From: Spongiibacter sp. IMCC21906
GTDB lineage: Bacteria; Pseudomonadota; Gammaproteobacteria; Pseudomonadales; Spongiibacteraceae
Reading direction: 5' to 3'
Assembly: GCF_001010805.1 (NCBI RefSeq)
Contig: NZ_CP011477.1
Span: forward strand, 2,433,001 to 2,497,000
DNA length: 64,000 nucleotides
Positions 1 to 9,189 of this stretch are shown here, piece after piece. Position 1 is the stretch's first letter. Every line of letters begins with the position of its first letter. Both the position numbers and the translations under genes were made by a program. The notes under the pieces were generated by a model, which worked only from the letters and a program-made list of their open reading frames with translations, was not told the origin of the DNA and did no database searches.

Positions 1-1492
1 CGTTATTTTGTTCTTTAGACAACCAACGTCCGGCAATAGGTGCCACCAGAAACAGCGAGATTAACCACGATCCGGCCAATGAAAAAATCACCGCCAGGGC
101 AATCGGGCCAATAAACTCACCCGATGGCCCTGGCATTAAAGCCAAGGGCATAAAGGTCAGCACGGTGGTAAGAGTAGAACCAAGCAGGGGCACCCAAAGA
201 TGCTTGAGTGTTCTTCCCGCCGCCGCACTGGCAGAAAACCCCTCCAACCGATAGCGGCGAACGGTATCAGCGACCACAATGGCGTTATCTACCATAATGC
301 CCAAGGCGACAATCAAACCGGTCACCGACATCTGGTGAATAGGTAGCGCCACAAACCGCATTACCGCCAAAGCAAACAACATCGTTAGTGGTAACGACAA
401 CGCCACCACCACTGCCGAGCGCCAACCTAAAGTAAATAGCAAGATGACAAAAATCAGGCAAAAGCCCAAGGCGATATTGCCCAGCAACTCTCTTAAGCGA
501 ATATCGGTATAGCGCTCTTGAACAAACAATTCCTCAAGAACGATTTCTTCTGGCAAAGCGGCAGAGAGCTCTGCCGCCACCGTACGCACATCCGCCGTCC
601 ATTTGTCTCCCCGAAAATCTGGCAGCATTCGGGCAGCAATGGCAACACCTCTATCGCCATCAAAAAAAGCCAACTCTGAGGGGCTATCGGGCTCACCTCG
701 GTACACATCGGCAATATCCTGCAACTGTAGCGAGCCCCCCTCCTGTAAACTCAACAAGGGCACCTGCCGCACGCGCTCCACTTGGTCAAAACCGCCAATA
801 AGCTCTATCGATTGGCGGCGAGTACTGCCACTTAATTCACCTGCCGACACCTTGGCATCGCTGCCACCAATCAACGCTGCGACTCTCGGTACATCTAAAT
901 TGACTGCTGCCGCCTTAACCGTATCGACTTTAACTTGTATCTCTTCTTCGGCCTCACCCCACAGTTTGACCAGATCGGTTCCCGATACATTGCGCAGGCG
1001 GTTTGCCAACTCTTCGCTGTAACGGCTTAATCGTAATGGATCGGTATGAGTAGGATCTTTCCAGCGCAGTGCGGCTATCCAGGTAAAGGCGTAGTTGCGG
1101 TCGCTGTCGACTTGCGGCTGCCCCGCCCCCGCAGGTAGCACGCTTTCAACCTGAGCCACTTTATCCCGCAGCTCTGCCCAGAGTTGATCGGTATGAGCCG
1201 CATCTACACTGTCTTTCAGTTCGACCACAATGGCCGAAACTCCGGGCCGGGCATTGGAGGTAATGTGTTTCACCTCAGGCATTTGTCTGATGGCCGTTTC
1301 CAAGGGTTCGGCCACCAGTGCCTCAATACGCTCGGCACTGGCACCGGGAAACGGCACAATGACAATGGCTGCGCGGTTGGCAAAATGCGGGTCTTCCAAT
1401 CGTGGCAAATGACTTAGCGCCGAAAACCCGGCAACGACAATAAGCGCAATGGCCAGCGCAATATAACGAGGGTTACTCAGCGCGCGAGGCAT
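1..1492 (-). CDS. RND multidrug efflux transporter, inner-membrane pump (3' part cut by window edge)
   Basis: The reading frame runs open from an ATG at 1492 to the left edge, giving the first ~497 residues of a protein that is usually ~1020-1050 long. It starts with a membrane helix (about residues 9-28), then a porter domain with the family-typical stretch 'VPFPGASAERIEALV', then several helices including 'VTGLIVALGIMVDNAIVVAD' (TM4 with the paired Asp residues of the proton relay). That identifies the AcrB/HAE-type proton-driven exporter of the inner membrane. The start overlaps the last 20 bases of the adaptor gene, so the two are translationally coupled; substrate cannot be told. A TetR gene and an operator lie upstream of the pair. 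The stop lies outside the window. Confidence 0.93.
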   Translation of the reverse strand, partial: MPRALSNPRYIALAIALIVVAGFSALSHLPRLEDPHFANRAAIVIVPFPGASAERIEALVAEPLETAIRQMPEVKHITSNARPGVSAIVVELKDSVDAAHTDQLWAELRDKVAQVESVLPAGAGQPQVDSDRNYAFTWIAALRWKDPTHTDPLRLSRYSEELANRLRNVSGTDLVKLWGEAEEEIQVKVDTVKAAAVNLDVPRVAALIGGSDAKVSAGELSGSTRRQSIELIGGFDQVERVRQVPLLSLQEGGSLQLQDIADVYRGEPDSPSELAFFDGDRGVAIAARMLPDFRGDKWTADVRTVAAELSAALPEEIVLEELFVQERYTDIRLRELLGNIALGFCLIFVILLFTLGWRSAVVVALSLPLTMLFALAVMRFVALPIHQMSVTGLIVALGIMVDNAIVVADTVRRYRLEGFSASAAAGRTLKHLWVPLLGSTLTTVLTFMPLALMPGPSGEFIGPIALAVIFSLAGSWLISLFLVAPIAGRWLSKEQNN

Positions 1493-2666
1493 CACCACCT
1501 CCAGCGGCATTTATTGCAGAAGCATTTACTTCAGAAGCATTTACTTCAGGGACATTTACTTCAGAAGCATTGCCTACAGCGGGCTTGCCTTTTACATCAT
1601 CAGCATTGGCCTGCCCGGCCAGCACCACGGCTTGTCCCGGCGCCAAACGGTGAACACCTTCGGTCACTACCAAGCTTCCGTCTGCCAACTCGCCACTCAG
1701 ATAGACACGGCCACGGTGATGATATAGCGCCTCCACCGAATGTTTTTGTACTTGATAACCCTCGGCATTTTTCTGTAAGCCATAGACCGCCCACGTTCCC
1801 CGCACGTCTTCCAGCAAGGCTTGGGCCGGCATCCAAAACCCTGTTGCCTCACGGTGCTGAGGGAGATGGATATAAGCTGTATTACCGTCTACTGCGGAGG
1901 TGTTTTCTGGCAAGGCCACCCGAATGGTCCGGGTCTGGCTGCGCCAATCCAAGTTGCTGGCCACCGCAATCAGATTGGTGTCAATGTCGCCAAAATCACC
2001 AGACACTTGCATGGACTGGCCCATAACCAAATCTCGGCCCAATCGATCTGAAATCCCAAAAACCGCCTCTGATTCGCCGGTTTCAACCAGTTGCATCACC
2101 ACCTGGCCTTGGCCAACCACTACCCCTTCTTCAACCTGCACCTTGGCAACCTCACCATTAAAAGGGGCTTTTAATTCGGTTTTTTCCAATTGCAAATTTA
2201 TCGCCTTCAGCTGGGCATCTATCTGAGCTGACTGAGCCTGACTGGCGGTCACCTGGGTTTCTAACTCCTCCAACTGACCTTCGGAAACATAGGACTTTTC
2301 CCGCAAGGCTTTATAACGCACCACATCCCGCTGTAACTGCGACAACCGTGCATTGAGTTCTTGCTGTCGTGCCTTTAATTGATCTCGTTCAATATTGAGA
2401 CTGCGCCGATCTAATTTGGCCAGCAGCTCTCCGGCCTTTACTGCCTGGCCATCGTCCACCAGCACCTGTTGCACAACCCCAGCCTGCTCAAACCCAATAT
2501 CCGCCCGCTGGCTACCCAGCACCCTGCCCGCAAACACCCGAAACACCTCATAGCCATCTTGACGATGAACGGGCTCAGTAATCACCGGCTGCAGAGGATT
2601 TGCCACCGTGTAAAAGCTGATGAAGGTAGCAATAAACGACAATAGATAAATAGGGATACGGTTCAT
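1473..2666 (-). CDS. RND efflux periplasmic adaptor (HlyD/AcrA-type membrane fusion protein)
   Basis: 397 residues. An N-terminal hydrophobic segment (about 5-22) acts as signal or anchor. A biotinyl-lipoyl half-domain ('VDDGQAVKAGELLAKLDRR', about 71-89), a coiled-coil hairpin (about 90-160), the second lipoyl half ('APFNGEVAKVQVEEGVVVGQ') and beta-barrel/membrane-proximal domains follow. This is the order in AcrA/MexA adaptors, which link the inner-membrane pump to an outer-membrane channel. First gene of the operon, preceding the RND pump. The last ~35 residues are an odd low-complexity tail built from 'NASEV'-like repeats encoded by tandem 15-base units. No outer-membrane channel gene is seen, so it may lie downstream outside the window or the pump may use a shared TolC. 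Confidence 0.93.
   Translation of the reverse strand: MNRIPIYLLSFIATFISFYTVANPLQPVITEPVHRQDGYEVFRVFAGRVLGSQRADIGFEQAGVVQQVLVDDGQAVKAGELLAKLDRRSLNIERDQLKARQQELNARLSQLQRDVVRYKALREKSYVSEGQLEELETQVTASQAQSAQIDAQLKAINLQLEKTELKAPFNGEVAKVQVEEGVVVGQGQVVMQLVETGESEAVFGISDRLGRDLVMGQSMQVSGDFGDIDTNLIAVASNLDWRSQTRTIRVALPENTSAVDGNTAYIHLPQHREATGFWMPAQALLEDVRGTWAVYGLQKNAEGYQVQKHSVEALYHHRGRVYLSGELADGSLVVTEGVHRLAPGQAVVLAGQANADDVKGKPAVGNASEVNVPEVNASEVNASAINAAGGGDASRAE
1515..1574. repeat. Four tandem 15-bp units in the adaptor gene tail
   Basis: Units at 1515-1529, 1530-1544, 1545-1559 and 1560-1574 share the pattern TTCAGAAGCATTTAC with a few changes; a weaker part-copy precedes them at about 1505-1514. Since 15 is a multiple of 3, unit number can change without a frameshift. 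On the minus strand they encode 'EVNAS' pentapeptides at the C-terminus of the adaptor, just before the stop. Confidence 0.85.
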
Positions 2667-2681
2667 AGCGCAAAGCTTCTT

Positions 2682-2730
2682 AGACTAGTCAGTCCAGAAT
2701 ATAGTTAAAACAAACTGGACTGTCTAGTCT
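2682..2730. promoter_or_regulatory. Probable TetR operator between the efflux operon and tetR
   Basis: Two 16-base arms, AGACTAGTCAGTCCAG at 2682-2697 and CTGGACTGTCTAGTCT at 2715-2730, are inverted copies with one mismatch and a 17-base spacer. Each arm also carries a smaller near-palindrome around CTAG. The site lies 16 bases before the adaptor start and 47 bases before the TetR start, where a repressor could block both divergent promoters. Binding is inferred from position and symmetry. Confidence 0.75.
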
Positions 2731-2776
2731 ACTTTTGATTAAACTTTGTTGAGTATTTAAACCACAGGCGATATCC

Positions 2777-3406
2777 GTGACCATTCAAGAAGACCCCAGC
2801 AAAAGCAAAAAAGGTCGCAGTAAAAGCGAAGAAAAGCGCTTTCAAATTATGGCTGCTGCATCTGAGCTTTTTTTAGAACAAGGCTATGAAAACTGCAGTA
2901 TGGAAGCGATTGCCAAACTGGCCGGGGTGTCCAAGCAAACGCTTTACAGCCACTTTGGCGGCAAAGAGCAGCTGTTTAGTGACGCTGTAGAGGCGACCTG
3001 TCAACAATACCGAATTTGGGATAACTTAGACGCCAGCGCGAACTGCTACGACTACCTGGAAGCATTTTGCATTAGCTTTGCCGAATTACTGGTCAGCCGC
3101 GAGGCGCTGGGGGTGATGCGGGTGTGCGCCGCCGAAGGCGGACGCTCTGACGTGGCTGAGTTATTTTGGCAGGCCGGGCCAGTCAAAATGCGGGCAAAGC
3201 TCAAAGAGTTTCTTAGCGAGCAACAACGGCAAGGCCAACTTCACTTTGCCGATGTGGATACTGCGGCTTCGCAGCTTATTGCCATGCTTCACGGCCAGAC
3301 CCATACCCGTCTGCTACTGGGGCTAGATAGCAGCTATGACCCCAAGCAGCTAAGCCGTTACGCCATTTCTTGCGCGCAACTATTTTATAAGGCACATCAA
3401 GATTGA
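2777..3406 (+). CDS. TetR/AcrR-family transcriptional repressor
   Basis: 209 residues from a GTG start. Residues ~20-70 form the TetR helix-turn-helix: 'FQIMAAASELFLEQGYEN', then 'IAKLAGVSKQTLYSHFGGKE', the recognition helix in its usual form. The rest is helical and resembles the AcrR-type C-terminal ligand-binding/dimerisation domain; residues ~98-130 ('LLVSREALGVMRVCAAEGGR') fit that family. It is divergent from the RND operon and separated from it by a strong inverted repeat, so it most likely represses the pump and itself until a toxic ligand binds. Its 3' end overlaps the 3' end of the convergent MscS-like gene by 10 bases. Confidence 0.93.
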   Translation: MTIQEDPSKSKKGRSKSEEKRFQIMAAASELFLEQGYENCSMEAIAKLAGVSKQTLYSHFGGKEQLFSDAVEATCQQYRIWDNLDASANCYDYLEAFCISFAELLVSREALGVMRVCAAEGGRSDVAELFWQAGPVKMRAKLKEFLSEQQRQGQLHFADVDTAASQLIAMLHGQTHTRLLLGLDSSYDPKQLSRYAISCAQLFYKAHQD

Positions 3407-3957
3407 ATACCGGGTTTAGCAGGCTCTTGAACTTCCACGGGGCTTGGCAGCTCTTCTGTTGGTGCAGGCTTCTTAGCAAGTAATTTGATCACGGGTTTTT
3501 GCAACAATGCACTATTGGGATAAGTCACCGTGCTGCCGTCATCCCGGCGTATCAAAACATGAAACGACGCCACCTCGACGATCTCCCCCGAAATATCCTC
3601 ATCAGGATCGACAACTTTTACCCGATCCCCCACCCTGTAGGGAAAGCCAAAAAAGATAATCATCCCCGCCGTTAAATGGCTGAGAATCGACCACTGCGCA
3701 AACAGCGCAATGCCGATAACCGCCAGCACCGAGGACAGAAAGATAAATAACTGTTGATACCCCAAACCCAAAATAAAGCAGAACACCATCACCGCCAACA
3801 CAATCATCAAGGTGTTGAACAGCTTGCGAATAAACAACACTCGCATTAACGGCACTTTGCGCGCCCGGGCAAATTCATCTAAAAAACGATTTAGTACACG
3901 GCTCAATAATAACAAGCCAATTAAAGCGCCCAACAATATGAGGACTTTTAACAACAT
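3397..3957 (-). CDS. Small MscS-family mechanosensitive channel-like protein
   Basis: 186 residues, short against ~286 for E. coli MscS. It has an N-terminal helix (about 2-20), a second one (about 48-72), then a pore-helix-like segment (about 75-105) and the conserved MscS beta domain: 'FFGFPYRVGDRVKVV' and 'SFHVLIRRDDGSTVTYPNS'. The large C-terminal cage domain of MscS is missing and is replaced by a short Pro/Glu-rich tail. Probably an inner-membrane channel or channel-like protein that opens under osmotic stress; members of this short subgroup are common and mostly unstudied. Convergent with tetR, otherwise alone. Confidence 0.85.
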   Translation of the reverse strand: MLLKVLILLGALIGLLLLSRVLNRFLDEFARARKVPLMRVLFIRKLFNTLMIVLAVMVFCFILGLGYQQLFIFLSSVLAVIGIALFAQWSILSHLTAGMIIFFGFPYRVGDRVKVVDPDEDISGEIVEVASFHVLIRRDDGSTVTYPNSALLQKPVIKLLAKKPAPTEELPSPVEVQEPAKPGIQS

Positions 3958-4091
3958 TGTATTTCCCTTTTCATGTTCTCAGCGCGTTGTTCTTGATACA
4001 CAGTTTATGAGCATACCGGTTTTCAAGGTCTTGATTTAAACGCGGGGTTTATCAGATGCTCATTCAAGATGACGGCGCCGACTTCAGAGCC

Positions 4092-6053
4092 TTATTTTTT
4101 AAAGGGTCTGCGGAGTTTTCGCAAGTGCTGCAGGCCATTATTATACCCGCCGCTGGGTAGTACATTCTCCCGATGCTGATACATATTTGCGGTATATGCT
4201 GTGGTCACCTCTGCCAACCACGGCGCCCACTCGGGTGCTTGAGACTGTACCCGAAGCAAAAATGCTGCCGGGGTTTCGCCAGGCTCTCGGCTTACACCTC
4301 GACGCGCCAGTGCGCGGCAGCAGCGCAAATACTCTCGACTGAAGGGGTCTGCACTCTTCGACCGGGGCAGTCGCATAGACGATAAAGCGATGTACAACAG
4401 CGGCAGGCCACCCGCCAACATCACCACCGCCAACAAGCGCATGGGGCTGACTTCACCTAATAATTTGCCAAGCAACTGCCATTGCCGCTGCTCATCGTAA
4501 TTCAACACCCAACGTGCCCAGGCATAATTAATACTGTCCATGAAGTAACGCATTTTGGTGGCCCAGGCAAAATGCCGCAGCGACAAAGGCGCATCTTGAA
4601 GAAAACTGCCCTGCTCTCGCATTAAGGCATCAGCGCCAAGCTGAATACGTGAGGGTGCGACAAAGCTGGTGGGATCAATCCGCTGCCAGCCCTCGTCGTC
4701 TAACCATACTTCTACCCATGCATGAGCGTCGGATTGATGCACCATCAGATAATTTTCCGCCGCGTTGAGTTCGCCGCCCTGATACCCCACTACCAACCGT
4801 GCGGGCACACCGGCAGCGCGCATTAAAAAAGCAAAGCTGCCTGCAAAGTGCTCACAAAATCCCTGCCGAGCCGTAAACAAAAACCCATCCACGTTGTTCT
4901 CACCCAGCGTCGGCGGGTTCAAGGTATAGATGAAGTCATTTTGCAGAAAATATTGCTGCGCAGCGGCAACCCGCTGGCGAGGATCCTCCAACTGCCGCCA
5001 CTGATTCGCCAAGACTCTGGCTTTGGGATTGCCCGCCCCTGGCAAGCTCGTATTCCGTCGCAGCGTATCGGGATACGGCTCGGGCTTGCGACGGCTAATG
5101 TCACTTTCTACGCGGTAGCTTAAGCGGCCACTTAACGGCCGTTTAGGTGACCAGACATAGGCACTGTTGCTGCGAATATCATCACGATGGATGTCGGCAA
5201 CGGCAAGACTGTACAGCCATTGATGAAAGCCCGGTTCCAAGGTCACGGTATACCCTTGGCTGTCGTTGAGGTTTGTCGGAGCGGCTTTAAGAATTTTACG
5301 CCACGGCGCCTCCGTCCAGCGCCGACCATCAAAGTCTTCAAACACCAAGCCCCGCCAATACAGATCTTGCTGCCGGGGCGCTTCGCCCTCAAAGCTGACG
5401 CGAAAAGCTAACTCGCCAGAACGGCTGAGTCTGGCGACATCACCAAATTCCAAACTATCGGACATACCGGTGCGGGCGTCTTTACCTGGCAAAGGCATAG
5501 ACCACAGCGGCCCAATTCTGGGAAAAATTAAAAACAACGCCAACATCAACGGCAGTGACTGCGCCGCCATAAGCAAACTCAAACGCAACATGGTCATGGG
5601 CTCATGGCGTTGACGATGCAGCGATTGCTGGGCAATTAAAATCACCAGCAATTGCCCCAACGCGATCAATACTGAGCCAATTTGCTGCGAGAATAAAAAC
5701 CCACTGGCGACCAAAAAATAACACAGCAGCAATAGCAACCAATGATCCCGGGCGCTTTTTAGCTCCAGCAATTTTAGTGTTAACGCGCAGACCAGAATGG
5801 CCAACATGGCCTCAAGATTGACCAAGCGCTCAAACTGCCAGTAGACCAGCGCTATCACCAACGCAGCCAAAGCAAATTTCTGCCAACTGGGAGGAAATGC
5901 GCTGCGGCCCTGGGCAATGCGCCAATACCAATACGCCACGGCCAGCCACGCAGGAAACGACCACAGCGGCAAAATATCCAAGCGCGGCAATATCGCCACA
6001 GCCTGTGCCAGCAGCAACCACACTACCGAATAACGCCCCTGCAGCAGCATCAC
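4092..6053 (-). CDS. TgpA-type membrane transglutaminase (DUF3488 + transglutaminase core)
   Basis: 653 residues. Roughly six membrane helices fill residues 10-180 (DUF3488 part), followed by a periplasmic region holding a transglutaminase-like fold with C400 ('RQGFCEHFAGS'), H444 ('SDAHAWVEVW') and D460 ('RIDPTS') as the catalytic triad. A last helix near 545-560 precedes a C-terminal cytoplasmic part of the DUF4129 type. In Pseudomonas TgpA is an essential periplasmic protein with transglutaminase activity; the natural substrate is unsettled. Last gene of the moxR-DUF58-tgpA operon, overlapping the DUF58 gene by 4 bases, a widely conserved trio. Confidence 0.93.
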   Translation of the reverse strand: MMLLQGRYSVVWLLLAQAVAILPRLDILPLWSFPAWLAVAYWYWRIAQGRSAFPPSWQKFALAALVIALVYWQFERLVNLEAMLAILVCALTLKLLELKSARDHWLLLLLCYFLVASGFLFSQQIGSVLIALGQLLVILIAQQSLHRQRHEPMTMLRLSLLMAAQSLPLMLALFLIFPRIGPLWSMPLPGKDARTGMSDSLEFGDVARLSRSGELAFRVSFEGEAPRQQDLYWRGLVFEDFDGRRWTEAPWRKILKAAPTNLNDSQGYTVTLEPGFHQWLYSLAVADIHRDDIRSNSAYVWSPKRPLSGRLSYRVESDISRRKPEPYPDTLRRNTSLPGAGNPKARVLANQWRQLEDPRQRVAAAQQYFLQNDFIYTLNPPTLGENNVDGFLFTARQGFCEHFAGSFAFLMRAAGVPARLVVGYQGGELNAAENYLMVHQSDAHAWVEVWLDDEGWQRIDPTSFVAPSRIQLGADALMREQGSFLQDAPLSLRHFAWATKMRYFMDSINYAWARWVLNYDEQRQWQLLGKLLGEVSPMRLLAVVMLAGGLPLLYIALSSMRLPRSKSADPFSREYLRCCRALARRGVSREPGETPAAFLLRVQSQAPEWAPWLAEVTTAYTANMYQHRENVLPSGGYNNGLQHLRKLRRPFKK

Positions 6054-7018
6054 GCCTCCGCCAAGGCCAGGGCAGCCAGCACGTTTTCTAAATGCGCCTC
6101 ACCACTGCCTAACTCAATTTCGCGCTTGGGCAACCGCAAACCAAACTCCACCCCGGCGGTATCGCACTGCAATGCCCAAGCACACAACGTACTTAAGCGC
6201 TGCTCAACGGTGAGTCCAGCCAAATCGGCCCAATCCAGCATCAACTGCTGGGACTCTCTTTGCTCAAAATATCGGCTGATCAGCCCCTGCCCTTTTGCCA
6301 GTGCTTTCCAATGAATACGCCTTGGCGGGTCACCCAGTTGATAGGCCTTAAACCCCGAAAACTCATCGCTATCCCCGCGCAAATCCTGCCCCATTTCGCC
6401 CCCGGTGCCCGCATTAAGTGGCAGCGGTCGATGGGCCTGGGGAGCGGGATAGACCAGACATTGCCAATCCAGGCGGGACAATGACCAACAGCGCAGCAGG
6501 CCCAGCGGAAAATAACTTCGCAACTGCAGCCGGTCGGGGTGCAGCAAACCTCGATGCTGCGTGGCGCAGTGAATCTGCAGTTCACGGCTGTAATTTAATT
6601 GATCTGCTTCCAGGCTGAAACTCAACTCAGATTGCTCGAGGAAACCAATATATATTTGCTGACGCGGCCGCTGCGACGCCTCTACATACAGTTTAAACAC
6701 CGCCGTTTGGCCAGCAAAAACCGGTTCTGCCGCACCCGCTTTTAAGCTGATGCCCGCGATATTGCGATAACTATGCAAAATGGCAACTAACAACAAACTG
6801 AACAACCAAAAACTCAGCGCAAAAATTAAATTGTTTTGGTAGTTAATAGCCAATAACAGCAAGGTTGCCAGCATGCCTAAAAATGCCAGCCCGGCTCGGG
6901 AGGGGAAAATAAAAATACGACGATGATTAAGAAAAAGCTGACGCTGAACAGGATTGCGCTTGTCCAGCCAGCGGTTGAGGTGGGGCTGCCACAATTTGGC
7001 AAGGGGCCACTTCATCAC
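6050..7018 (-). CDS. DUF58 domain protein
   Basis: 322 residues. Two adjacent helices at about 42-80 put it in the inner membrane. The C-terminal half carries the DUF58 signature 'FSGFKAYQLGDPPRRIHWKA', where Tyr-x-x-Gly-Asp-x-x-Arg-x-Ile-x-Trp is the conserved core. DUF58 proteins are related to von Willebrand factor A domains and are thought to be partners of MoxR ATPases. Start and stop overlap both neighbours by 4 bases, so the three proteins are made together. No enzyme activity is known for the family. Confidence 0.93.
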   Translation of the reverse strand: MMKWPLAKLWQPHLNRWLDKRNPVQRQLFLNHRRIFIFPSRAGLAFLGMLATLLLLAINYQNNLIFALSFWLFSLLLVAILHSYRNIAGISLKAGAAEPVFAGQTAVFKLYVEASQRPRQQIYIGFLEQSELSFSLEADQLNYSRELQIHCATQHRGLLHPDRLQLRSYFPLGLLRCWSLSRLDWQCLVYPAPQAHRPLPLNAGTGGEMGQDLRGDSDEFSGFKAYQLGDPPRRIHWKALAKGQGLISRYFEQRESQQLMLDWADLAGLTVEQRLSTLCAWALQCDTAGVEFGLRLPKREIELGSGEAHLENVLAALALAEA

Positions 7019-7932
7019 ACCACAACCGGCACCTTGGATAACAACCGCTGGACTAAATCGATAGCGCCGCTCTGGCCTTCTGCAGAGGGTTTGACCCGAT
7101 GAGCAACCACCGGCTCTAATAACTGCTGAATATCATCTGGCAGCACATAATCTCGACCCGATACCAGCGCCCAAGCTCTGGCACATTGCAACAGTGACAT
7201 AGCTGCACGGCTAGACAGTCCATAAGCGTATTGCCCGTCTTCACGGGTAAAGGCAATCAAGCGTTGTAGATACGCCACCACCGCTTCGCTCACCGTGATG
7301 CGGTCCACTGCGGCTTGCAGTTCTTGTATTCGGGTTGCATTGAGTATCGGCGTCAACTCGTCGAGGTGATTGCGGGGATTGCCTTCCATAAGCAAGCGAC
7401 GCTCGGCCCGCTCGTCCGGATAACCCAATGAAATACACATTAAAAAGCGATCCAACTGGGACTCAGGTAAGGGAAAGGTGCCAGATTGAAACCAAGGGTT
7501 TTGGGTGGCCATAACAAAAAACGGCTGGGGTAATTTGCGGGTTTGGCCCTCAACCGTGACTTGATACTCAGCCATGGCCTCAAGCAATGCACTTTGCGTT
7601 TTGGGACTGGCGCGATTAATTTCGTCGACGAGTAAAAACTCGGTAAAAATAGGCCCCGAATGAAACTGAAAGCTGCCGCTATCTTGATCAAAAATCGACA
7701 CTCCCAGCATGTCCGCAGGCAATAAATCGCTGGTGCATTGCACCCGCTGATATGCCAGCCCCGCCGCTTTGGCAAAGGCTTGTGACAAAGTGGTTTTACC
7801 CACGCCGGGCAGGTCTTCTATTAACAGGTGTCCCCGGGCAAGCAAGCAACACAGCGCTTGCTTGATGGGGCCTTCCTTACCCAATACAACGCGGCCAACT
7901 TCCTCACTAAATTGCTGGAGAAGATCAGTCAT
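7015..7932 (-). CDS. MoxR-family AAA+ ATPase
   Basis: 305 residues, the usual length. Walker A 'GVGKTTLS' at 43-50, Walker B 'LLVDEIN' at 100-106, sensor 1 near 'VMATQNP', arginine-rich 'ESQLDRFLM' box and the C-terminal lid 'GLSSRAAMSLLQCARAWA'. MoxR ATPases act as chaperones for assembly of metal or VWA-domain proteins. First gene of the moxR-DUF58-tgpA operon; it begins 2 bases after the metZ stop on the same strand, so it could be read through from the biosynthetic block. Confidence 0.95.
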   Translation of the reverse strand: MTDLLQQFSEEVGRVVLGKEGPIKQALCCLLARGHLLIEDLPGVGKTTLSQAFAKAAGLAYQRVQCTSDLLPADMLGVSIFDQDSGSFQFHSGPIFTEFLLVDEINRASPKTQSALLEAMAEYQVTVEGQTRKLPQPFFVMATQNPWFQSGTFPLPESQLDRFLMCISLGYPDERAERRLLMEGNPRNHLDELTPILNATRIQELQAAVDRITVSEAVVAYLQRLIAFTREDGQYAYGLSSRAAMSLLQCARAWALVSGRDYVLPDDIQQLLEPVVAHRVKPSAEGQSGAIDLVQRLLSKVPVVV

Positions 7933-7934
7933 AA

Positions 7935-9146
7935 CTACAGCGCATCCAAACCACGCTGCATATCCTTTTTCAAATCGACAATATCTTCCAGGCCGACCGC
8001 TACCCGAATCAGGTTGTCAGTGATACCCGCTTGATCTCTATCCTCTTGGCTGAGGCGACCATGGGTCGTTGTGGCCGGATGCACAATCGTTGTTTTAGCA
8101 TCACCCAAATTTGCGGTAATCGACACCAGTCGGGTCGCGTCAATAAAACGCCAGGCAGCAGCTTTATCGCCGCTTACTCTAAACGACAGCACTCCACCAA
8201 AAGCCGATTGCTGGGATTTGGCCAAGGCGTGTTGCGGATGGCTTTCTAAACCTGAATAAAACACTTTGTCGATGCCCGCTTGCTCAGACAGCCACTGAGC
8301 CAAGGCCAAGGCATTGCTGCTATGGGCCTGCATACGCAGACGCAATGTTTCCAAGCCTTTGAGAAAAACCCAGGCATTAAAGGGGCTCATACTGGGACCG
8401 CAGCTGCGGATAAAGCCCAGTACTTCGTCCATATGCTCTTTGCGCCCTACCACCGCACCGCCAACACAACGGCCTTGGCCATCGAGGTATTTGGTAGCCG
8501 AGTGCACCACAATAGCAGCACCCAAACTCAAGGGTTTTTGCAGTGCAGGAGTACAAAAACAGTTATCGACCACCAGCAGGCTGCCGTGCTCTTTGGCCAG
8601 CGCCGACAAGGCTTTGATATCGGCAATTTCTGCCAGTGGATTAGAGGGCGTTTCTAAAAACAGCAGCTTGGTTTCTGGACGCAATGCATCGCGCCACTCT
8701 TGTGGATTGAGCGGCGAAACATAGCTGGTACTGACCCCCAACTTGGCCAGGTATTTGTTCAACAACACGGTGGTGGTACCAAACACACTGCGGGAACAAA
8801 TGATGTGATCCCCAGACTTCAGCAGCGCCATGCAAGTGCTGAGAATTGCAGCCATGCCCGATGCGGTGGCTACCCCCATCTCGGCTCCTTCCATTGCCGC
8901 AATGCGGTCTTCAAAGGTGCGCACCGTGGGGTTGGTATAACGAGAATACACATTGCCCGGCTCTTCGCCCGAAAAACGCGCCGCCGCTTGAGCGGCTGAG
9001 CCAAACACATAGCTTGAGGTGGTGAAGATAGGCTCGGAATGCTCACCTTCAGGGCCGCGCACTTGCCCTGCTCTAACGGCTAAAGTATCGAGCTCTGCCT
9101 CGGCAAGAACGGCTACGCGCTGTTGTTGATAGTCTTCCTCTGTCAT
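7935..9146 (-). CDS. metZ: O-succinylhomoserine sulfhydrylase
   Basis: 403 residues from the ATG at 9146, preferred over a TTG 12 bases upstream because a GGAAAAGAG ribosome site sits just before the ATG. PLP-dependent Cys/Met metabolism family: N-terminal 'TLAVRAG', substrate segment 'YSRYTNPTVRTFE', and the PLP lysine in 'HSATKYLDGQGR' (about K219). It makes homocysteine directly from O-succinylhomoserine and sulfide, bypassing cystathionine. The 'EGEHSEPIFTTSSYVF' segment is what I recall for Pseudomonas MetZ rather than MetB. It follows purF by 43 bases on the same strand, as in Pseudomonas. Confidence 0.95.
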   Translation of the reverse strand: MTEEDYQQQRVAVLAEAELDTLAVRAGQVRGPEGEHSEPIFTTSSYVFGSAAQAAARFSGEEPGNVYSRYTNPTVRTFEDRIAAMEGAEMGVATASGMAAILSTCMALLKSGDHIICSRSVFGTTTVLLNKYLAKLGVSTSYVSPLNPQEWRDALRPETKLLFLETPSNPLAEIADIKALSALAKEHGSLLVVDNCFCTPALQKPLSLGAAIVVHSATKYLDGQGRCVGGAVVGRKEHMDEVLGFIRSCGPSMSPFNAWVFLKGLETLRLRMQAHSSNALALAQWLSEQAGIDKVFYSGLESHPQHALAKSQQSAFGGVLSFRVSGDKAAAWRFIDATRLVSITANLGDAKTTIVHPATTTHGRLSQEDRDQAGITDNLIRVAVGLEDIVDLKKDMQRGLDAL

Positions 9147-9189
9147 GCTCTTTTCCAAAATCTGCCTCTGAGAAGAAGCATTGAAATCT

